From: Moraxellaceae bacterium
Lineage (GTDB): Bacteria; Pseudomonadota; Gammaproteobacteria; Pseudomonadales; Moraxellaceae
Assembly: GCA_014378805.1 (NCBI GenBank)
Contig: JACMMY010000263.1
Coordinates: 1-6,207 of the forward strand
Direction of reading: 5' to 3'
Length of the DNA: 6,207 nucleotides
Under the pieces are notes generated by a model. It saw nothing but the letters and a program-made list of their open reading frames with translations, did no database searches and was not told the DNA's origin. The position numbers and the translations under genes were made by a program. How positions within the stretch are numbered: position 1 is the stretch's first letter; every line of letters begins with the position of its first letter. Shown here piece by piece: positions 1-5,320 of this stretch.

Positions 1-1658
1 TGTTCACCTAATTTAAGTGTCGTCGTTTCGCCCGTTTGGATTTTTAAATCGACGGGAATGTCTACCAATCCGACTTTTGGCAAGATCGACAAATCATCGA
101 CTTGCGCTTGGCGTTCTGCCAAAGCAGCAGCGCCGCTATCGAATTTCGCACGATCATCAGCCGTCAAACCTGCCTCAATTTTGTCGAGCGCATCTTGTTC
201 ACGTTGTTGATCACGTGTGGTTTTTTCACTATCAGGACGCAATACTAAACGCACACGATGCAGATTATCAAGCAAATGCTCACGAACTAGATTCGGTAAG
301 TAATTTACATCTTTCAAATTTTCTCGTAATTCAGCGAGTAACGGTTCGATTTGCCAAACTGGTAAAGGGTCGCCACCATGAATAGCACTGCCCAAACCAT
401 TCAACAGTAATTGCAAACCATACGGATAACTACCGCCACCAATTTCACGTTGTTGTAATTCGATCTGATGCAGAACCGCTTCCACCTGTGCCGTTTGAAT
501 ATCGCCGCCAGCGATTTTTTTGAGGACATTTAACACGCCCTGTTCAAATGCATCTGCTTGCTCTGGGTTCGAGCCTTGTAAACCACACAAGAAACTCATT
601 TCAAAATTACTATCGTCTAAACCTAATAGCGGTGATGGCGATTCACCCAAACCACAGGTTTCAATATATTGACGTAATGGTGAAGCCGAATCTTCGAGCA
701 AAACCCCTTCAACCAAGCGCAGCGCAAAACGTGCTTTGATGTCCGTTGTTTTAGGTAATAACCATGCCATCACAATATGCGTACGATTTTCTAAAGTTTC
801 ATCTTCAGTTAAATCTACTGCGTAATTGGCTTCGACACGCTGTGGTTCGGTGTACCGTTGTTCAGGAACAGATTCAAGTTTTTCGCCATTGGCAAATTTC
901 GCCAGCGCTTGTTCTTCAAATTTTTGCTGTAAAACAGCTGGTGCTAAATTGCCATAAGTCATGAACACCGCATTGCTGGGATGATAATGCGAATGATAAA
1001 AATCAACGAGTTTCTGATGCGTTAACTGCGGAATGTCGGCTGGATCACCGCCAGAATTATAATGATAAGTGGTCGTTGGATAGAGTGTATGGGCTAATTG
1101 ATGATACAACTGATCAGTTGGCGAACTCATTGCGCCTTTCATTTCATTAAACACAATGCCTTTGTAAACTGGCTTACCGTCCTCTAACTCAACGCGAATC
1201 CCTTCTTGCGCGAAATCCAGCGGATCAATATTGGCAAAGAACGCCGCGTCTAAATACACGGATAATAAGTTAAAAAAGTCAGCGTTATTTTGTGATGCAA
1301 ATGGATAAGCCGTCCAATCAGAAGACGTAAACGCATTCATGAAGGTATTCAATGAACGACGAATCATTGAAAAGAAAGGATCACGAACTGGAAAGAGTTT
1401 CGAGCCACAAAGTGCTGTATGTTCAAGCACATGGGCAACTCCACTTGAGTCCATCGGTTGCGTGCGAAACGCCACCATGAATACATTTTCATCATTATCT
1501 GCGGCGAGATGGTAATGCGATGCACCCGTTATTTTATGACGATATTCAAGTAATTCAGCAGATAACGACTCAATCGGCTCACGACGTAGAAGTTCAAAAG
1601 TCTCAAATGCCGATGCTGGGATTTCAAATGAGGATGTCGTGGGCAATGCTGCAGTCAT
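1..1658 (-). CDS. M16C-family zinc metallopeptidase (insulinase / presequence-protease-like), C-terminus beyond window
   Basis: The frame is open from an ATG at 1658-1656 to the left edge, giving 552 residues; family members usually have about 970-1000, so just over half is present. The inverted zinc motif HVLEH lies at residues 76-80 (zinc ligands His76 and His80, general base Glu79), followed by the ALCGSKLFPVRDPFF stretch typical of presequence proteases. The third zinc ligand should be Glu172 in NEMKG, 92 residues after His80, the long spacing of subfamily M16C rather than insulysin. A second, non-catalytic M16 fold covers roughly residues 260-440 (SPSPLLGLDDSNFE near 338 and SYPYGLQLLLN near 410). 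The M16C-associated linker begins near 465 with a charged helical stretch. These enzymes degrade unfolded peptides inside a clamshell chamber. I see no signal peptide, so it is probably cytoplasmic. Its exact substrate is not visible here. It is divergent from the adenosine kinase gene and not part of that operon. Confidence 0.94.
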   Translation of the reverse strand, partial: MTAALPTTSSFEIPASAFETFELLRREPIESLSAELLEYRHKITGASHYHLAADNDENVFMVAFRTQPMDSSGVAHVLEHTALCGSKLFPVRDPFFSMIRRSLNTFMNAFTSSDWTAYPFASQNNADFFNLLSVYLDAAFFANIDPLDFAQEGIRVELEDGKPVYKGIVFNEMKGAMSSPTDQLYHQLAHTLYPTTTYHYNSGGDPADIPQLTHQKLVDFYHSHYHPSNAVFMTYGNLAPAVLQQKFEEQALAKFANGEKLESVPEQRYTEPQRVEANYAVDLTEDETLENRTHIVMAWLLPKTTDIKARFALRLVEGVLLEDSASPLRQYIETCGLGESPSPLLGLDDSNFEMSFLCGLQGSNPEQADAFEQGVLNVLKKIAGGDIQTAQVEAVLHQIELQQREIGGGSYPYGLQLLLNGLGSAIHGGDPLPVWQIEPLLAELRENLKDVNYLPNLVREHLLDNLHRVRLVLRPDSEKTTRDQQREQDALDKIEAGLTADDRAKFDSGAAALAERQAQVDDLSILPKVGLVDIPVDLKIQTGETTTLKLGE

Positions 1659-1663
1659 GGAAT

Positions 1664-1667
1664 CTCC
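1664..1667 (-). promoter_or_regulatory. Shine-Dalgarno site of the M16C peptidase gene
   Basis: On the minus strand GGAG stands five bases before the ATG at 1658-1656. It is the only clear ribosome-binding site near the start of this frame, and it supports the chosen start. Confidence 0.65.
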
Positions 1668-1711
1668 GAAGACAATAAATTCGCTAAAAATGTATATTAA
1701 ATCAATGTAGG

Positions 1712-1741
1712 ATTATTTGGGATTTTGTTTACATATAACAA
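1712..1741 (-). promoter_or_regulatory. candidate sigma70 promoter for the M16C peptidase gene
   Basis: Reading the minus strand, TTGTTA (1741-1736) is followed after 18 bases by AATAAT (1717-1712), about 54 bases before the start codon. The region is so AT-rich that hexamers like these arise easily by chance. The placement is plausible but not demonstrated. Confidence 0.3.
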
Positions 1742-1783
1742 GCATTAAATTTATTTTTATTGATGAAAGAATTACCGATATGA

Positions 1784-1795
1784 ATCATTAATGAT
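1784..1795. repeat. perfect 12-base palindrome in the divergent intergenic region
   Basis: ATCATTAATGAT reads identically on both strands. It sits about mid-way between the divergent M16C peptidase and adenosine kinase genes, where a shared operator could lie. It is too short and AT-rich to identify a regulator. The rest of the 290-base gap shows only AT-rich promoter-like sequence, with no RNA gene or further open frame that I can support. Confidence 0.5.
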
Positions 1796-1865
1796 ACTTT
1801 GCTAACCACAATGGACTAGATTTTAATCCTTAATATAGATTCCTTTTGTTTTTTTATATTTGCCT

Positions 1866-1893
1866 TTGTAAATTGATCGTGCTGTACTAAAAT
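1866..1893 (+). promoter_or_regulatory. candidate sigma70 promoter for the adenosine kinase gene
   Basis: TTGTAA (1866-1871) and TAAAAT (1888-1893) are 16 bases apart and would start transcription near 1900, about 50 bases before the ATG. A second pair, TTTAAA (1902-1907) and TTATAT (1925-1930) with 17 bases between, would give a leader of only about 12 bases. I prefer the first, but neither is strong. Confidence 0.35.
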
Positions 1894-1948
1894 ATTACCA
1901 GTTTAAAAAATACATTAATTCGTCTTATATTCCTTGGAAAAACCTTTT

Positions 1949-2950
1949 ATGTCAGTTGAACTTTACGGAATTGGAAACGCACTCGTCGATCAAGAATATT
2001 CAATTCAAGATGATTTTTTGACTAAAGTTGGTTTAACCAAAGGCATGATGCACTTAGCGGATCAAGACGCTCAGCAAAACCTCACCAATGCACTCAATGC
2101 CTATACCTCTAGCGCAGGTCAAGTCAGCGGTGGTTCAGGTGCAAATTCCATATATGCCTTTAGTGCACTTGGTGGTCAGGCGTTTTACGCGTGTCGTGTA
2201 GGTCATGATGATTTAGGCAAATTTTACTTAAAAGATTTAGCGGCTGGTGCAGTTCAGGTTTCATCCATTTCTGAAGGTCTTGGCACGACTGGTACATGCT
2301 TGGTTATGGTGACGCCAGACGGTGAACGTACCATGCACACCTACTTGGGTATAACGACAGATTTATCGATTGACCAAGTTGATCTTGCACCACTTCAAAC
2401 TGCAAAATTCCTCTATATTGAAGGCTATTTGGCAACAAGCCAAACTGCGCGCGATGCCGTGCGTACAGCACGCGCTCAAGCAAGTCAGCAAGAAAACACT
2501 AAAATCGCCATCAGCTTATCCGATCCAGCGATGGTGCAATATGCGCGTGAAGGACTCGTTGATTTAATTGGTGAGGGAGTGGATATTCTGTTTTGTAATG
2601 AACAAGAGGCGCTCATGTTTACCGGTGAAACCACTGTTGAAGGCGCACTGACTGCTTTAAAACAACAGAGCAAACTGGTGGTTGTTACACGCGGCGCAAA
2701 TGGCGCTGTGATTGGCTATGATGAAGTACGCATTGATGTGCCGCCACAAGTTGTCCCTCAAGTATTGGATACCAATGGTGCTGGCGATGCGTTTGCAGGG
2801 TCGTTCTTATTTGGCTTGAGCTGTGGTTTACCTTTGGGTGACTGTGGGTATTTAGCAACAGCCATTGCTTCTACGCTGGTTGGGCAATTTGGCGCACGCT
2901 TACACCGCGAGCAATATGCTGAGATATTAGCAAAAACGCTTAAAAACTAA
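1949..2950 (+). CDS. PfkB-family sugar kinase, probably adenosine kinase
   Basis: The product is a 333-residue cytoplasmic ribokinase-fold enzyme. Adenosine kinases of this family transfer phosphate from ATP to adenosine to give AMP (purine salvage). The N-terminal motif GIGNALVDQE (residues 8-16) opens the fold. The first PfkB signature covers about 61-90 (GGSGANS then GRVG-like CRVGHDDLG). CNEQEA at 216-221 is the usual NExE-type region. The second signature is DTNGAGDAF at 274-282, with Asp280 as catalytic base and GAGD as anion hole. I chose the ATG at 1949 because GGAA at 1936-1939 lies nine bases before it; a TTG at 1934 in the same frame would add five residues but has no ribosome-binding site. 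The length and the DQE N-terminus match adenosine kinases annotated in Moraxellaceae, as I remember them. Other PfkB substrates such as ribose or inosine cannot be excluded from sequence alone. The Rieske gene follows on the same strand. Confidence 0.88.
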   Translation: MSVELYGIGNALVDQEYSIQDDFLTKVGLTKGMMHLADQDAQQNLTNALNAYTSSAGQVSGGSGANSIYAFSALGGQAFYACRVGHDDLGKFYLKDLAAGAVQVSSISEGLGTTGTCLVMVTPDGERTMHTYLGITTDLSIDQVDLAPLQTAKFLYIEGYLATSQTARDAVRTARAQASQQENTKIAISLSDPAMVQYAREGLVDLIGEGVDILFCNEQEALMFTGETTVEGALTALKQQSKLVVVTRGANGAVIGYDEVRIDVPPQVVPQVLDTNGAGDAFAGSFLFGLSCGLPLGDCGYLATAIASTLVGQFGARLHREQYAEILAKTLKN

Positions 2951-3002
2951 GACAACTTCTATTTCTATGAACTGTTTGCATGGACTGATTTAGGTGGATC
3001 GC

Positions 3003-3332
3003 ATGATGGAAATGATTTGCAAGATTGAACAAGTTGAAGAGCGTGACGCACGTAGCTTTGATACGTCTAAAGGTGAGATTATTGTCACCCAGCGCGACGG
3101 GATGTTTTATGCGTACTTAAATCGCTGTCCACATTTAGGCGTCAGTCTTGAATTTCAAGAAAATCAATTTATGGATATGGATCGCGAATTTTTGATCTGC
3201 GCCAATCACGGGGCACTCTTTCAAGTAGAAGATGGACATTGCGTCTTTGGGCCATGCAAGAATCAAGCACTCACCAAGATGGATATTGAGGTACATTCTG
3301 ATGGCGGGGTGTTTTTTAAAGCTCCCGCCTAA
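3003..3332 (+). CDS. small single-domain Rieske [2Fe-2S] protein
   Basis: The product is a 109-residue soluble protein made of a Rieske domain alone, presumably an electron-transfer ferredoxin or accessory protein; its partner is unknown. The cluster ligands are Cys42 and His44 in CPHLG, and Cys66 and His69 in CANHG. Twenty-one residues separate the two motifs, and the loop is acidic and Met-rich (FMDMDREF). Two further cysteines, Cys80 and Cys85, follow in the segment HCVFGPC. There is no signal peptide, Tat motif or membrane segment. AGGTGG at 2992-2997 is a good ribosome-binding site for the ATG at 3003 (five bases) or the ATG at 3006 (eight bases); the GTG at 2994 lies inside that site and is unlikely to be the start. 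Only 52 bases separate it from the adenosine kinase stop and I see no terminator there, so the two are probably cotranscribed. It resembles the small subunit of nitrite reductase or dioxygenase ferredoxins, but no such enzyme is nearby. Confidence 0.87.
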   Translation: MMEMICKIEQVEERDARSFDTSKGEIIVTQRDGMFYAYLNRCPHLGVSLEFQENQFMDMDREFLICANHGALFQVEDGHCVFGPCKNQALTKMDIEVHSDGGVFFKAPA

Positions 3333-3338
3333 CAGTCA

Positions 3339-3375
3339 CAGTATTTGATAGATGCTTCAACGATACTGAGTTTTT
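3339..3375 (+). terminator. weak terminator-like hairpin after the Rieske gene
   Basis: CAGTAT (3339-3344) can pair with ATACTG (3363-3368), and five T residues follow at 3371-3375. The stem is only six pairs with two G-C pairs, and the loop is 18 bases. The position just after the stop codon at 3332 is right for a terminator, but the structure is poor. Confidence 0.25.
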
Positions 3376-3397
3376 AGCAAAATGATGTAAAGGTTTT

Positions 3398-3427
3398 TTG
3401 CAATTTCAAACGCTATGAAAATTGCAA
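3398..3427. repeat. 9-bp perfect inverted repeat with 12-base centre
   Basis: TTGCAATTT (3398-3406) is the exact reverse complement of AAATTGCAA (3419-3427). No T-run follows on either strand, so it is not an ordinary intrinsic terminator. It could be a regulator-binding site or an RNA hairpin between the Rieske gene and the tol operon. Confidence 0.6.
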
Positions 3428-3472
3428 CCCACCATAAATTGTTCGACAAAAATTCGATCGTTACCAAAATAC

Positions 3473-3535
3473 TTACTGCACTCTACTCACTTACTGTTTA
3501 ATGCATTATTAATGCAGCTTATGATAATGCAGTAA
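3473..3535. repeat. cluster of TAATGCA and TTACTG repeats upstream of ybgC
   Basis: TAATGCA occurs at 3499-3505, 3510-3516 and 3525-3531. The middle copy, together with TGCATTA at 3502-3508, makes the 15-base palindrome TGCATTATTAATGCA (3502-3516). ACTTACTG is directly repeated at 3471-3478 and 3489-3496. TTACTGCA at 3473-3480 is the exact reverse complement of TGCAGTAA at 3528-3535, so it brackets the cluster. The density of related words in about 65 bases suggests a protein-binding region. I do not recognise the regulator. Confidence 0.55.
3497..3525 (+). promoter_or_regulatory. candidate sigma70 promoter for the ybgC-tol operon
   Basis: TTTAAT (3497-3502) and TATGAT (3520-3525) lie 17 bases apart; the -10 matches consensus at five of six bases, the -35 is weak. 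Transcription would begin near 3532, about 32 bases before the ybgC ATG. The 15-base palindrome at 3502-3516 fills most of the spacer, which is where a repressor would block RNA polymerase. Confidence 0.4.
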
Positions 3536-3563
3536 TCGCTTAACCACATGAATTCGAATCCTT

Positions 3564-4058
3564 ATGCCGCATAGAAAATTCTTTTCCTATCCTTTTCGCG
3601 TCTATATCGAAGATACGGATGCTGGCGGTATTGTTTATCATGCAAACCACTTAAAATATATGGAACGGACACGGACTGAATGGCTACGTTCGCAGGATAT
3701 TGATCATTATTTAATCGGGAACAAAGGTCTTGAACTCAGCGAAAAAACGACGGATGGAACAGATCAATATTTACCGAATTTATCTTTTTCTTTTGTTGTC
3801 CATGAGCTACAAATCAGTTATCACCAACCTGCGATGATGGATAACCTGCTTATCGTCTCAATTGAGGCCGTCTCTTGTGGTGCAGCATCCTTTATTTTAC
3901 GCCAACGTATAGAGCGTGATGATGTGATTAATGGCAGTCCAAAGCGTACCGTAATCGCATCTGCAAATGTTAAACTTGCTTGTTTGGATGCCAATTTAAG
4001 GCCTCGCCGCTTACCGACCAATATTCGTGATTTGATACAAACTGCGCTTCAATACTAA
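3564..4058 (+). CDS. ybgC: YbgC-type acyl-CoA thioesterase of the Tol-Pal operon
   Basis: The product is a 164-residue hot-dog-fold thioesterase of the 4-hydroxybenzoyl-CoA thioesterase family. YbgC hydrolyses acyl-CoA and, in E. coli, associates with acyl-carrier protein and phospholipid-synthesis enzymes at the inner membrane. The family signature EDTDAGGIVYHANHLKYMER lies at residues 16-35; Asp19 aligns with the catalytic Asp18 of E. coli and Haemophilus YbgC. ATG 3564 is the only normal start after the in-frame stop at 3549-3551 that keeps this signature. Only a weak GAA precedes it as a ribosome-binding site. The protein is about 30 residues longer than E. coli YbgC (134). Roughly 19 extra residues fall at about 52-74, before FVVHELQISYHQPA, which aligns with FVVRKMTVEYYAPA of E. 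coli. As in other gammaproteobacteria it heads the tol genes. The 88 bases before tolQ are AT-rich, with no hairpin or convincing promoter. Confidence 0.92.
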   Translation: MPHRKFFSYPFRVYIEDTDAGGIVYHANHLKYMERTRTEWLRSQDIDHYLIGNKGLELSEKTTDGTDQYLPNLSFSFVVHELQISYHQPAMMDNLLIVSIEAVSCGAASFILRQRIERDDVINGSPKRTVIASANVKLACLDANLRPRRLPTNIRDLIQTALQY

Positions 4059-4146
4059 GCGTTGTTTAACATGATTTTTTGTAATGAATAATATGCTGAT
4101 TTTTTGATTTATTAATTTGAACCCTTTGTTTGTATAGTGATGACCC

Positions 4147-4812
4147 ATGACTCCATCTTTAAGTTTTATTGATTTAATCGTTCATGCGAGTGCTGTTGTT
4201 AAATGTGTGATGCTCATTCTTTTGGCTGCTTCGGTTTATGGTTGGTATCTGATTGCTAAACTAGAAATTTTAAATAAAAAAATCAGCCAAGAAGATCAAC
4301 ATTTTGAGCAAGTTTTTTGGTCAGGCGCTGAACTGAAAACACTGTTCCAAAACGCACAAATCAACCCAAATAAACGTGGGCATGAGGCGATTTTCTATGA
4401 AGGTTTTTCTGAGTTCTTAAAACTGCGCCAAAAAGGGGTCGGCCGCGAAGAGCGTTTAGCAGGCACAGAACGAATGTTGCGCGTATCGCTATCACGCCAA
4501 CAAACACCTCTTGAGCAGGGTTTACCACTACTTGCAAGCATCGGCTCAGTATCACCTTATATCGGTTTGCTCGGAACAGTTTGGGGCATCATGAATGCAT
4601 TTATGGGCTTATCACAGGTTCAACAAGCAAGCCTTGCGGCGGTTGCGCCGGGAATTGCAGAAGCATTGATTGCTACCGCTATTGGTCTGTTTGCAGCGAT
4701 TCCTGCGGTTCTTGCCTACAACCGTTACAGTGCAAAAAGTGAAGCGGTCTATCAACAGCGTATTCTCTTTGCTGAAGAGTTAACGGGTTTACTGCAACGT
4801 GAGGCGAGCTAA
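4147..4812 (+). CDS. tolQ: TolQ, inner-membrane proton-channel subunit of Tol-Pal
   Basis: The product is a 221-residue member of the ExbB/TolQ/MotA family. With TolR it forms the proton-motive-force motor that energises TolA. Three membrane helices are visible at about residues 15-37, 126-148 and 168-190, with a large cytoplasmic loop between the first and second (38-125, including FWSGAELKTLF). The signature SVSPYIGLLGTVWGIMNAF (134-152) and the stretch APGIAEALIATAIGLFAAIP (167-186) are nearly identical to E. coli TolQ. Thr144 and Thr177 match the conserved channel-lining Thr145 and Thr178 of E. coli. Two tandem in-frame TGA stops at 4138-4143 lie just before the ATG, so no upstream start is possible. 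There is no recognisable Shine-Dalgarno site, which is unusual for such a conserved gene. The stop codon abuts the tolR start with no gap. Confidence 0.97.
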   Translation: MTPSLSFIDLIVHASAVVKCVMLILLAASVYGWYLIAKLEILNKKISQEDQHFEQVFWSGAELKTLFQNAQINPNKRGHEAIFYEGFSEFLKLRQKGVGREERLAGTERMLRVSLSRQQTPLEQGLPLLASIGSVSPYIGLLGTVWGIMNAFMGLSQVQQASLAAVAPGIAEALIATAIGLFAAIPAVLAYNRYSAKSEAVYQQRILFAEELTGLLQREAS

Positions 4813-5259
4813 ATGTCATTGTCAGGTAGCCCATTTGCACGGGTAAAAAAACCGCTAAAAAGCGACATGAATGTTGTGCCTTATATTGACGTCATGTTGG
4901 TACTGCTGGTGATTTTCATGGTGACTGCACCTATGATTACGGCGGGTCTTACAGTCGATCTTCCGAAAGCAGTAACGGATTCATTATCCAGCTCAAAAGA
5001 GCCGCCCGCGATTGTGACGATTGAAGCAAATGGAAATCTATCTGTGCGTTTTGGTAACAGTAAAGAACATACGGTCACGCAAGATGAACTCCATGAAGAG
5101 CTAACCCAAGCAATGACTAAAAATCCAAATCTTTTAGTTCTGGTTAATGGGGATGAAAAAGTGCCGTATGGCAAAGTTGTTGAGTTAATGGCAACGCTTC
5201 AGTCTAGTAAAACATTCACTGTCGGCTTAATGACTGAACAACCACCAAAGCATCAATAA
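4813..5259 (+). CDS. tolR: TolR, membrane-anchored motor subunit of Tol-Pal
   Basis: The product is a 148-residue ExbD/TolR-family protein with a short cytoplasmic N-terminus, one membrane helix at about 22-44 and a periplasmic domain that can bind peptidoglycan. The helix carries the conserved proton-path aspartate: Asp26 in VVPYIDVMLV corresponds to Asp23 of E. coli TolR. The periplasmic part ends in VGLMTEQPPKHQ (137-148), matching the VGLMTQP ending of E. coli, so the gene is complete. The ATG directly follows the tolQ stop codon. GAGG at 4801-4804, inside the tolQ coding end, is its ribosome-binding site, eight bases before the start. Translation is therefore probably coupled to tolQ, which suits subunits made in a fixed ratio. 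Confidence 0.97.
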   Translation: MSLSGSPFARVKKPLKSDMNVVPYIDVMLVLLVIFMVTAPMITAGLTVDLPKAVTDSLSSSKEPPAIVTIEANGNLSVRFGNSKEHTVTQDELHEELTQAMTKNPNLLVLVNGDEKVPYGKVVELMATLQSSKTFTVGLMTEQPPKHQ

Positions 5260-5272
5260 GAATTTTTTAGCA

Positions 5273-5320
5273 ATGAAAATCATGGATTTAATATATTTAA
5301 TGTCGACACCAAAACCGTGA
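5273..5320 (+). other. possible 15-codon leader frame overlapping the tolA start
   Basis: An ATG at 5273 opens a frame for MKIMDLIYLMSTPKP that ends in TGA at 5318-5320. That stop shares two bases with the GTG at 5317-5319, the likely tolA start, in the GTGA arrangement used for translational coupling. Its own ribosome-binding site would be the weak TAAG at 5257-5260 formed by the tolR stop. Whether it is translated is unknown, and an open frame of this size can arise by chance. Confidence 0.25.

Noticed and set aside
17..964. Plus-strand open frames of 63-122 codons (17-385, 548-739, 764-964)
   Set aside because: They lie antisense to the continuous, motif-bearing M16C peptidase frame and show no recognisable protein features.
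1781..1799. Possible Fur box around the palindrome in the divergent region
   Set aside because: The match to the GATAATGATAATCATTATC pattern is poor apart from shared AT-rich words.
1934..1948. In-frame TTG start five codons upstream of the adenosine kinase ATG
   Set aside because: It has no ribosome-binding site, while the ATG at 1949 has GGAA at a good distance and matches the usual N-terminus of the family.
2951..3002. Terminator between the adenosine kinase and Rieske genes
   Set aside because: No stable hairpin followed by a T-run is visible in these 52 bases.
3548..3574. Eight-codon frame MNSNPYAA overlapping the ybgC start
   Set aside because: It has no ribosome-binding site, its stop lies inside ybgC, and so short a frame is expected by chance.
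4117..4138. TTGAAC and TATAGT as a promoter just before tolQ
   Set aside because: The spacing is only ten bases, and transcription would start at or inside the tolQ start codon.
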